Source: Hortaea werneckii (taxonomy: Eukaryota; Ascomycota; Dothideomycetes; Mycosphaerellales; Teratosphaeriaceae). From it: DNA of 64,000 nt. The notes below the pieces were generated by a model. It was not told the origin of the DNA and searched no databases. It saw only the letters and a program-made list of their open reading frames with translations. Of the stretch, positions 10,926 through 19,999 are shown one piece after another. A program made the position numbers and the translations under genes. Positions within the stretch are counted from its first letter, which is position 1. Each line of letters opens with the position of its first letter. The stretch is taken from assembly GCA_037044905.1 (NCBI GenBank), contig JBAOKB010000008.1, positions 1 through 64,000 of the forward strand. The letters are read 5' to 3'.

Positions 10926-11138
10926 GAAAAAAGAAAGAAGAAAACAAAGGGAAAAAGAGAAAGAAGAAAAAGAAGAAAAAGAAAACGGGAAGAAAAGAAA
11001 AAAAAGAAAGAAAGAGAAAAAGAAAGAAAAAACAAGGGGCGTTGAGAAGAGGGTGAGTATACACGGAAAAGAATCAGCTGCACAGGCGGGGGTGCCTCTA
11101 AGACGGAAAAAAAAAAAAAAAAAAAAAAAAACGTTTTC
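10644..11138. other. Intergenic between convergent genes, low-complexity
   Basis: Joins the 3' ends of the amidohydrolase (+) and the single-pass membrane gene (-). It is dominated by the pyrimidine/poly-G/purine/poly-A block described separately. The long open frames crossing it are artefacts of base composition. Confidence 0.6.
10791..11131. repeat. Pyrimidine tract - G37 - purine tract - A25
   Basis: A C/T-rich tract (about 10791-10883) runs into a pure G run of 37 (10888-10924), then a G/A-rich tract (10925 to about 11036), then, after about 70 bp of ordinary sequence, 25 consecutive A (11107-11131). The C/T arm ending TTTCTTTCTTCTTC and the G/A arm GAAAAAAGAAAGAAG are roughly complementary, so the block could fold back with poly-G in the loop, or form a quadruplex or triplex. 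A sequencing or assembly artefact is also possible. Confidence 0.8.
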
Positions 11139-12852
11139 TTATCGACCGAAAGAAGAAGATGAAAACCAATCCGCTCCTCCTCCGAGCGAATCCCTCGCCT
11201 CAACCGGCGTCGCGTCCGCGATGCGAATACTCGGCAACCTGCCGATCTCCGGGAGGAGCGGAGCGCCTGTGGCGGAGGAGCGCGGCCGGCTGTTGTGCTC
11301 GACTTGGCGGGGACCTTCGGCTCCGCCCGGTGCTGGTCCTGATCCCGGTTCCGATGCGGGTCCTAGTGCCGAGGGGGAGGGACCTCCGCCGTCGTCGTCG
11401 CCGTCGCCGCCGCCGATACCGCCACCGCGTCGCTCGCGGACAGGCGAAGTATAAGGTGGCGCTTCCTCGAAGCCTTCACCCTCGTACGAAGGGGGTTCGG
11501 GGTGATGGTCGGGAGAGGTCGAGGGGGGGACACGACGGGACTCGCCTAGATCGGCTGTTTCGACCGATGGACGGGGAGGAACAGCAGTAGCAGCAGCAGC
11601 GTTGGAGGAAGCTCGACTCCGCGTGCCTAGTCCCAAGGGGGAATGGGTTCGAGAGGAGGCAGTGCGGGAGTGGGTTGCGGAGGGTCGGGAGTGGTTCATC
11701 GAGACGACTTCGAAGTCGCTTCCGGCGCGGCCGAAAGGCGGGAGGTCGATTTCGCCGCTGCCTTCCCGGCCGCCGCCAGCGTCCTGCGACAGGTCGGAGA
11801 GGTAGGAGCCGGCTGTGCTGCCGGAGCGGCCGCGTTGGTGCAGGTGTGGTCGGATGGAGTCGTGCGCGGACCAGGGGCGAATGGTGCCAGTGGCGCCTCC
11901 GCTCATGCTCGCTGCGGAATCTAGGAGCGGCCGATCCGACTCGTTGGAGTTGGCTCTTATCCTCGTCCCGTCGTGTCGGGCTACACCGAGATCCGCATAG
12001 CTCACGCTGCTTACCCGTCGGTCTCGCGATCGTGAATGGTGTTCTGCAATCATTGCCACCGCGCCAGAGATCTCTCGAGCTTCCTCCGCTGCCCTGCTTT
12101 CTTGCGTGATCCGACGGAGTTCGGCCTGATCGTTCCTCGCGCGTGCTTCTCGTCTCCGTCGTCTTCGATCGTCTCGTTCCGCGATCTCCTGTCGTCTCTG
12201 TACTCTGATCTGGTATAGATTCTCCATCTCCTCGTCGCGACGATGCTCCTCCTCGCCTTCGGATTCGGGCGCTTCAATGACCACATCCACGCCATCCCGC
12301 TCCCCTTCTCGCGCTAATACCCGTTCGTTCTCCCTCACTGATCGCGAATAGGCCGGTAATGTCATGACGGACCGGACGCTCGTATGTCGATCTACGGTTG
12401 CGCCGTTCTCGTTGATGCCCTGCTGCATCTGGGCTCGCTCCAGATCGAGAACATTCTGCACGCTATTCCGAGCACTGCGCAGATGCAACGTCGGGACGGA
12501 GGGATTCTCTTGCAACCGGGCACTGTAACCGGCTTTGGACGTGAACGTCGCCCGTGGAGTCCATGCTTCCCATTTTCTCTTCAAAAAGGCGGTTGGGATG
12601 TATTTCGGATCGGGGTGTCTTCGGCGGACGGCTCTAAGGCTGATGTAGGCGAAGATGGCGAGGGAGATGGCGATGGCGACGGATACGATTGCCTATGATG
12701 ATGGATGTGTCAACAGACGCCGGTGCGGATTGTCTTGAAAGCTGGAGGGGGTTTCGTACGATGATGACGGTTTGAGTCTTGGCCCCGTGGTGCTCAGGCG
12801 GGGGGGATTGTCGTTTGCTCAGTTGCAGCCATGCTGCCACCGAAACCACCAT
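11139..12852 (-). CDS. Conserved fungal single-pass membrane protein, unknown function
   Basis: Exons 12852-12760 and 12692-11139 with a 66-nt intron (GTACGA..CATAG, phase 0) give 548 residues. The splice rebuilds one continuous hydrophobic helix (TVIIAIVSVAIAISLAIFAYI, about residues 28-48), followed by a basic stop-transfer RAVRRRH and PKYIPTAFLKRKWEAW. The N-terminus is short and has no clear signal peptide. A strongly charged, probable coiled-coil region follows (LYQIRVQRRQEIAERDDRRRRRREAR), then a Ser/Pro/Gly-rich disordered tail. From memory, proteins with the same HPDPKYIPT-like and ENLYQIR-like blocks are widespread in ascomycetes, but I know no function. The tail is likely cytosolic by the positive-inside rule. 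The coding sequence ends close to the A25 tract. Confidence 0.75.
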
Positions 12853-13945
12853 GTCGCCTGTCGTCCTGCTGCAAGTGCAAGCCCCGACGCTCGGGCGACG
12901 CTATGGCATCCGGTGCTGAATCGGAGGCACCACGGGCGTGTTACAGAGGTGATGCAAGACGCTCGAGGAAGTGCTACTAAGTCGGGTTCGGAGAGTTCAC
13001 CACCAACAATCCTGTCTAGCTTTCTATTCTTGCTGACGCGGCTGAGTAGGGTATCGTCTCGTGGTTGGGCAAGTGATCAGATGCCGTAGATGATCCTTGG
13101 GCCTGCGTAAGCACTTGATCAAGAAGATGGGATGGAGTGCGACTGGTAGTAGTAAGGAATTCCCTTGCAATGCGATTGCAACGGTCTGTCTAGTCTAATC
13201 TGGTTCCGCATGGCGCACGTTGAAACGCGCAGCGGCCGATGTGGCTCAGCTCCCATCTGCCGCCAGCTTTAAAGCTTCTAAGCCGCGTGCGAAGGCGTCG
13301 GTTGGCCGGGAGCCCTCACCCTCCCGCAACGTTGCCAATCATAGTAGCCGAGCCGAGGATAGATCCGCCGCAACCAATGACGTGGGCGCTTCATCGGTCT
13401 AGATTCGACCTGTCTGTACCTCTGTGGCCACGAGGCAATGCATTCTATGGTGCTATTCTGAAACCATGCGTAGCGAAGGCTCAGTAGCATTCGTTCAATC
13501 GGTACATCATATGAGCTAAGGACATTTGCGGAAGATGGGGACAAGCTTGCGACGAAGACAGAAAAGCGTACGAAACAAGGCCGGGGAAAAGGGCCATTCC
13601 TATCTCAAGCGCTTCCAATGTGCTCGCCTGTATCGTGATAAGAAAAATGAAGAGAAGAATTGTCTACTCCAGTCGGTCGTCGAGATTGGGCTCTCTGACC
13701 CATTCTACGATTTACGGCATCACCTGCGGATGTTGGCAACACAGCAGTCCCATGACCTAAGTAGAGATGCGATATCCATATCAAGCCCAGGGGATCCCAA
13801 GTGCGCCTTTGTTTCAATCCGCCAGCGCGAAGGACGACGGACCGTGGAAAGCTGGCACCAGCGGAAATGGACAGGTTTGGCAATGTCCCAGACCGCTGTT
13901 GAAAGATCCTCATCGTTTTGATTTTTACTTTTTAAAGTCATTAAT
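12853..13945. other. Intergenic, 1.1 kb
   Basis: Between the 3' end of the NTM1-like gene and the start of the single-pass membrane gene, both on -. It holds the promoter of the latter. I found no protein-like open frame, RNA gene or repeat. Confidence 0.5.
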
Positions 13946-14749
13946 TCATCGTGTCCGTCGATCAGGCACAAGCGCATACACCCGCACCGGATACAACCCC
14001 TTCGGGAACCCCTTCTGCATCTCAGTCGCCACCAGCCTGAGTCCCGCATCATTAAAGAGCCGCCGGAACTTCGTGTCTGTCCGGGAGACACTGCTGTCGA
14101 CCTCGTCGTAGATATCCTGCCCAAAAGGATCATTGCTCTGGTTCTCCTTGACGACGATCCAGCCGCCTTCGCTTAGCACGGCAGGGAGCCGCTGGAGGTA
14201 GGCCACGAATTGCGCGTCTGTGAGTTGGCCGACGCACCATTGGTTCCAGATCAGATCGTAGGGGCCCTGGTCGGGAAACCAGCCTTCTAACCCGACGTTG
14301 TAGATCTCGCCGATGCCCGGCTTGCCCTGGACTTGGTCTGTAAAGCTCTTGACGGGCTCGACAATGTCCACCGTTTCCGCGACCTGGGTCAGGAAGCCCT
14401 CTGCGATCCTGCCAATGCCTGCGCCGCAATCGACCGCTCGGCGGAGCTTTTTTCCAGGCGGGAAGATGTCGGATTGTCGGCGGAGTTTGGCGAGGAAGTT
14501 GCTCGAGCCTTGCAGGTCGATGCGGGAGACTTGCGGGAAGCCGCCGAGGACGCCGTTCACCGTCGGTTCGGTCGAGGACCAGTATTGGATCGCGGCTTCG
14601 TGGTTGATTAGGGAGTCTGGGGCGGCATTGGGGTCGGCGAAGAGGACTTCTTGGGCTGGGCTGTCACTCTCGACGGTGTCGTCGAAAGTCCGTTGTTTCT
14701 TGGCTGCATCGCCGTTCAATTCCTCGCTCTTTCGTTTGGGGGAAGACAT
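13946..14749 (-). CDS. TAE1: Alpha-N-terminal protein methyltransferase (NTM1/Tae1)
   Basis: Single exon, 267 residues. The family uses S-adenosylmethionine to methylate the alpha-amino group of proteins beginning X-Pro-Lys after Met removal; in yeast the targets are ribosomal proteins Rps25 and Rpl12. Visible features: AAIQYWSSTEPTVNGVLGG, the family N-terminal block; motif I VDCGAGIGRIAEG for SAM binding; VDIVEPV as the acidic end of strand 2; IWNQWCVGQLTD, the characteristic substrate-side motif; and VVKENQS. The first 35 residues are charged with a likely nuclear-localisation KRKSEE...KKQR, longer than in yeast Tae1. Length, motif order and single-domain build all fit. An unusual repeat cluster lies about 165-215 bp upstream. 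Confidence 0.93.
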   Translation of the reverse strand: MSSPKRKSEELNGDAAKKQRTFDDTVESDSPAQEVLFADPNAAPDSLINHEAAIQYWSSTEPTVNGVLGGFPQVSRIDLQGSSNFLAKLRRQSDIFPPGKKLRRAVDCGAGIGRIAEGFLTQVAETVDIVEPVKSFTDQVQGKPGIGEIYNVGLEGWFPDQGPYDLIWNQWCVGQLTDAQFVAYLQRLPAVLSEGGWIVVKENQSNDPFGQDIYDEVDSSVSRTDTKFRRLFNDAGLRLVATEMQKGFPKGLYPVRVYALVPDRRTR

Positions 14750-15531
14750 TGTAGAGGTTAATGTCTCTTTTTGATGTTTTTATTTTGTCTTCGAATCCAG
14801 GAAACTTTCGACCGAGGTCAGGGCATTGAACGCAAGGACGTGATTGATTCGCTTAGCGCGGCAGCTAGCGGCTGTGCTCTCGCATCACCGGTGTCTACAC
14901 GGTGACTCGTGTGTTCACCGTGTGAACCGCGTGTAATGACCGTGTGAACCGAGTGTGATCAAAGCGTATTAACCTATCATACCTTCACGGCTTTAGATTT
15001 CCGAGAACTACTCTTCAAACATTATGTCTAATGTTTCGGACGTTCTGCGCTACAACTCCTTTGTGTGGTATGAAGAGAACCATGCAACCAGCATCTTCGA
15101 AAATACGAGAGACTCACAAGTCACATCAATCGTAAATCGATCCTAACTCTAGGACAATTTAAAGACGTTTTGCCTCTGTCCCATATCGGCAGCAGAAACT
15201 TCTCTTCGTCAAAATATCAATCATTAATTAGCGTTTGTCTGAAGGCGGAAAAGTTGCATGTCAATGCAAGAGCAAGTCGATGAATAAAAGACGACCAATG
15301 CGCGAGTACGGTCCAGATGCCGGACTGGGTTGGTACTTTTATATAAGTAGAAAAAGAAGCCCGTCCTAAACTCCATCCGAAGCCTTACCAAAACCGAAAC
15401 GGCATCATATGCCCAGCCACCCTTTCTCTTCCATCCGGGTAAAGTCTAGCATCAAAACCCAGCCCCTCTAGCTCTCCGCGACCGGGTTCTCATCAGCTAA
15501 ACAACAACGTCAGCATATCAAACATCCCCAA
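14750..15531. other. Intergenic; NTM1 promoter and RPEL 3' flank
   Basis: No gene seen. Next to the NTM1-like start it carries a repeat cluster (14913-14962, separate entry). Nearer the RPEL gene, an AT-rich stretch with TTTTATATAAG lies around 15337-15347. No further structure. Confidence 0.5.
14913..14962. promoter_or_regulatory. Palindrome plus 22-bp tandem repeat upstream of NTM1
   Basis: GTTCAC-CGT-GTGAAC (14913-14927) is a perfect 6-bp inverted repeat. Two copies of a 22-bp unit beginning CGTGTGAACCG(C/A)GTGT follow head to tail (14919-14940, 14941-14962), and GGTGTCTACACGGTGA-like variants precede it. Phasing at two helical turns suggests a binding site for a dimeric factor (inference). 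Confidence 0.45.
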
Positions 15532-16273
15532 TCAACCTCTTCCACCCTCTTTGTGAGACAAACCATTTAGAATCCCCTCCTTAATCAAGTCCTCGGGCTT
15601 CGGCCGATTCGACAATTGCTTCTCCAGACTATCAGCACGCATATGCTTCTCCAGCTCGCGCTGCTTCTCTTGCAAAGCGGGAGCGGCAGGACCGCCGGCG
15701 AGGATATTGCGTTCGACTAGCTCTTCCTTTTCCGGTCGGTGAGCGAGACCCTGTGGGTGAGACGAGAGTATTAGCAAAGCAATCACTAAAAGTCCATAGC
15801 CAGCTCCTGCATCCTTCATCTCTTCCTTTCTTCCTTCCTCCGCGCTCCTACCTCCCCCGAACGTCGATCCTCCCTTCTTTCCTTCTTTCATCTCCCTCAT
15901 ACAAGCTAATAACTCCAGTCAAAAATCCCCCTCCCCTCAACCTCTCAGTGGTAGTCCAAAGTAAGTAAAGAGAAAAGAAACAGAAAGAAAAGAAGAAACT
16001 CCAACCCATCCCAACCAACCCACTAGTTCAACCTACCTTCCTCAAATTATCCATCACCCTTTGCCGTTCCAACTCAGCCGCTTTAGCCTGCAAGGCGGGA
16101 GCGGCCGTCGTATCGAGCAAGATATGGCGGTCCTTGAGATCCTGCTCGTCCGGGCGGTGCTGCAGCGCTTTTTCCAGCGAGTTGCGGCGTTCGAGGGTAT
16201 TGGTTATGGTCGCTGTATCGACCGTGTTGTCGCTGTTCTCCCTTGTGGGGTCGGTGGGGTGTTGGGTGGCCAT
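15532..16273 (-). CDS. Small RPEL-repeat protein
   Basis: Exons 16273-16037 and 15750-15532 with a 286-nt intron (GTAGGT..CACAG, phase 0) give 151 residues. Three RPEL motifs are visible: SLEKALQHRPDEQDLKDRHIL, GLAHRPEKEELVERNIL and SLEKQLSNRPKPEDLIKEGIL. RPEL motifs in animal MRTF and Phactr proteins bind monomeric actin; the fungal proteins are small and little studied. The linkers are also repeated (AAPALQAKAAELERQ and AAPALQEKQRELEKH), so the protein is close to a three-fold repeat of about 42 residues. The intron falls just before the second RPEL. The start is the ATG in MATQHPTDPT; an open frame continues upstream but looks like leader sequence. No signal or membrane segment. Confidence 0.82.
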
Positions 16274-17128
16274 TATAGTCGAGGTTGGGTTGGTATTGGG
16301 AGGGTGGGAAAAAGGATGGGTGGTGAGGGGGTTTAGTTGGTTGATTGCGGATCTTGGGATTGGGGAGCTTTGAGGTGAGTGTTCTAAAGTGGACTGTAGT
16401 GGCAGTTGATGGGAAGAGGTGAGTGGTGAAGTGGTGAGTGCAGTAGTAGAGTTGATAGTGAGGAAGATCGAGAGTTTCACATGCACGGTTGCTAAGGACA
16501 AGCTAGCTGGCATGCAAAACACAGTCAAGGGGACGGGGACTCGAGAGAGGTCCTGCCTCTAGGCGGTAAAACGCGCGCGCATGTGAGCTGCTGTTTCCCA
16601 AGGGAACAAGGTTGCGTGACGTTTTGCGGGGAAAGCTCCAGACTCCGTTCCCACTTTCCCAGCCCGGCGCCTCGTGATCGTCGTTTCAGCTGAGTCTGGA
16701 TTCTGGGGGGCACTCCGCCGTCCGCAGTGGCGGTGAAGGGGCGCTTAAGTCGAGAGTGCTGTGACGACGAACGATGAATGCAAATACAAGCCGCGCCGCC
16801 AACAGAGCACTTACTAGCAATGATGGACAGCTTCAGAATAAATGAGTGAGACTGGAAGGCAACGCCTTTTCTTCTCCAAGTTGCCATGCGGCATTACGCA
16901 TTAGCTAACATATGGTACAATGACCCATTGCTCGCAATCGAGCCAATGGCCTTATCCGCCAGAAAGGTATCTCAATCCGGTTCAGATGCATTCATGTCGT
17001 GTTTCATGCCTCCATCCTCCGCCGCCACAACTCAACTCGTTCGTGTGTTCATTCTCCATCTTTCAATAAGTAGCCGCTATGCGAGGCACTCGAGGTACCC
17101 GTGCAGCTCTTTGCGATGGATGATGCGC
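16274..17128. other. Intergenic; RPEL promoter and rhodopsin 3' flank
   Basis: 855 bp without a supportable gene. The first 150 bp upstream of the RPEL start are rich in C/T on the - strand, as is common for fungal leaders. Nothing else stands out. Confidence 0.5.
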
Positions 17129-18287
17129 TTAAGCACCCTCGTCGTCGTCACCGACGCGGATCTGGCCCTCGCCGCTGAGACCCTGAGACCAGAAGCCGCC
17201 GAGCTCAACGTTGCTCTCAGGCATGCTCTGGTGGGTGAACAGGAGCCAGGCACCGAAGATCGGCTTGGCGAGGATGTCGAGGATGGCGTAGGCAATGATC
17301 TCCTCGTCAGGGTTCATGTTGCGGGAGCCGTCAGCAATGCCCCAGATGATGGGGTAGACGGTCCAGATGATGAGGGTGAAGCCACCAATGGCAGCGAAGA
17401 AGTTGCCGACCTTGCCGCCCTTGTTCATGGCCATGCCGCGGCCGTGGTAGGCGAGCTGCCAGATCACGACGAGGTAAGCAATGCAGGCAATGGCGTACCA
17501 GCCCCACTTCTGCGGGGTGCCCTCAGCGCCGTAGGCGGCGAAGAGACCAGTCAGGATCATGATCAGGTCAGCGACAATGGCGATCAGGATGCTGCCGCCG
17601 TTCATGCCAGCGAGCAGGCACAGGTCGAGCAGCAGGAGCGGGGTGGTGATGGACCAGTCGATGTAACGGGCGTAGTAGACCTCACGGTAGATGTCGTGGG
17701 TGGTGTCCGGGACGTGCTGGTGCGACTCGCGCTCCACAACGTGGTGGTAGCTAGCGCCGTGGCCGCTGGCCATGGCGAAGTAAGACAGAGCAGCGGTAAT
17801 GGTGATCAGCGTAGTGATAACGTGATACAGACGCTTAGACTGCAAGGTTGTTAGCTTGCTGAGCAGAGGGTTAATTGGGAGCTCCAAAACTGACCATCGG
17901 CACGCTCCAGGACATGCCGGAGAAGACGACGCTGGCGACCAGCATCACAACGAAGACAACCCTGTAGTCAATGTTAGCTCGCCATTCAAAATGATGGCTT
18001 TTGTGAGTATGCTGAGAGCTTCTCCAACGAGCTTCTTCCATCGACAGAGCTCAAGCTTGTCGCCTCTCATCAGAGCTCCATCTGAACGTCGGAAGCTCGA
18101 TGAAGCTTCAACAACCATCTCAATCGAGTGTCACGTACCATAGCGTCCTGTTGCCAGTCTCGCTGGCGGTTTGGTACTCCGGGAGCGAAGGCACCACGGT
18201 CGGGACTGGGGAAACCGACGCGGTAGGAGCGACGGTAGCCGTCGCGGAGACGGTCTTCTTAAGAGCCTCAACAGGGTCGACGATCAT
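17129..18287 (-). CDS. Fungal microbial rhodopsin, predicted light-driven proton pump
   Basis: Three exons, 18287-18139, 17961-17895 and 17839-17129, give 308 residues with seven helices; the first helix (VVFVVMLVASVVFSGMSW) is encoded by the small middle exon. Helix C carries YYARYIDWSITTPLLLLD: Asp133 aligns with bacteriorhodopsin Asp85 (proton acceptor) and Asp144 with Asp96 (proton donor); Arg130 matches Arg82. Helix G has LDILAK: Asp260 matches Asp212 and Lys264 is the retinal Schiff-base lysine. Asp242 and Glu252 sit where the proton-release glutamates 194 and 204 lie. The complete set predicts an active outward pump like Leptosphaeria rhodopsin rather than a lysine-less opsin-related protein. 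The Ser/Thr/Val/Pro-rich first 45 residues are probably extracellular. Splice sites: GTACGT..ACAG and GTCAGT..GCAG. Confidence 0.95.
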
Positions 18288-19999
18288 CTTGACGGTAGAA
18301 TCTGAGATGCTTCACAAGATGAAAGGTGATGAAAAGCAAAGCAGGATGGGGGGAAGGGGAAGAGGAGATGGTTTTGAGGGAAGATGGGAGCTTGAAATCA
18401 GGTTACAGGAAAGCGGGGACGGTTGGCGAGGCAAAGCAAGCAAGCGTGCGTGCGTGCATCCATCGCACCCAAGCTCCCCATCGCGATCGGGGAATTGACG
18501 TCACGACGATGCCATCCGGCCATTCAATGTCGCGCGGCGTCTCCCGAAGCGAGCGACGCGATCCACGAGCCGTTGCATGCATCTGACAGCTTTGGAGCTC
18601 TCCCCAAGTCGCTCCCAGGTACGTACCTCACGGCGGCTAATTTAGCAGCCATGGAAGAGTAGTACAACTCTCAGTGCCAGCAGAGCGAAGACAACGAGCT
18701 TTGGAAATGGACGTGCCCACGCCGTGATGTGTTGTTATAAAACATCGCTTCGATAACGATCATCAGCCACACCCGGAGCTTTCCTCTCTCCAACGGGTTG
18801 AGACACTGATGGATAGCCGATGACGATTGCTTCCGCGGCTTGCCGTCGTCAACAGAATCAAGGCAGAGGACAGCCGCCTAGCAGGCCCAATCTATACGAT
18901 CTATTATTGCCCTTGATGGCATTGAGCATATTATTACTCCGGTTGCCCTTTTATCATTGCACTGAACGCGTCTGGGGAGAATTCCCGCACATGGCTTCAA
19001 GGCGGCAGTGTGCGGCAAGTCTTTTCAAAACAATCGCTTCTCGCCTGTATTCTGAGGTCCGTCCATGCTTCGTGTCTTACCGCCAGGGTCATGATTAGGT
19101 GGATTCTAAACCAAATGATTGAAACTCTCTAGCAGGGCTTGAGAGGTTTCCAAGGAAGGTTCCAAGGTTGGACCTGGACGTGCACTGGAGGCCAACCTCA
19201 GGCACTCGGCGGTTACTTCCATCCATTGCCGGCAGCTGAGAGGTCGGGTGACACCTGCCTTGTGTTTAGTAGTGCCTCTTTCCCAGGCACCCATCTCACC
19301 TCACTTCCAAGGTTCTCCCCTATCAGCACGTTATCTGCGGGGAAATGCTTGTCCAATGCATCCCTTCGTGCATGCATACGAGGCGCATACGCTTCCTTCG
19401 CGCAACCTCTTCCAATCTCCTCCGCGCCGCAATCACACAGACTTCTCGCGTCGATCGAGCAAGAGAAGGGACTATGCAGCCTCAGCGGCTTAGGCGGCTA
19501 ATGCTGTAAAGGCAGTCCAGCCACGATCTTCTCTGTATGTGCCAAACAGCACACACATCTCGTGCCTTCTCTCCTGGGAAAAGCTAGGTACCTCCTAGAT
19601 GCCGGAGGCAGTGCCCCAAAGTGACACCGCCACTGCAGCCTCCTGCTTGGCAGTAGATCGCCCTCTGCAGTTCAGCTGGGCTGAGAGATGGTGAGGCTTT
19701 GACTGTGTTTGTGCCACTGGTTGCCTCCATCACTGTTTTGCGATTTGATCATGTTGGTACAGAGAAGAGGTTTTTCAAGCTGGCTAGTAAACTCCTGCTT
19801 CCGCATATCATCGAGTCCAGTGACCTGCTTCTCGTTCCTGGAATCTCAAACACCTAGCTCGGCGGACTCAAGAACAGGTAGATCTATCCGTCGCCACCAA
19901 CTCCATCTCACATATCGACTGTCTACTTTTTGATCAATTAGACCACGCCGCCATTTCAAAAGTGTAGATAGGAAAGCAAGAAAAAAGTAGAGAAGAGCT
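18288..19999. other. Intergenic, 1.7 kb; two divergent promoters
   Basis: Separates the rhodopsin (-) from the HET gene (+). I see no supportable coding region. An AGGTACCT palindrome of the family at 3831 lies at 19584-19593. There are repeated short CT/AG stretches but no clear TATA for either gene. Confidence 0.5.
19584..19593. repeat. CTAGGTACCT palindromic element
   Basis: A 10-bp element with the 8-bp palindrome AGGTACCT, followed by CCTAG; related to the elements at 3831-3857 and 55898-55907. Confidence 0.5.

Noticed and set aside
10723..11454. Long open frames crossing the G37 tract on both strands
   Set aside because: They consist of poly-Gly/poly-Pro and Lys/Arg or Phe/Ser runs caused by homopurine/homopyrimidine sequence.
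16886..17854. 322-codon open frame on + opposite the rhodopsin
   Set aside because: Longest antisense frame here, but rich in Asp/Gly/Val/Ala with no structure; the opposite strand encodes an unmistakable rhodopsin.
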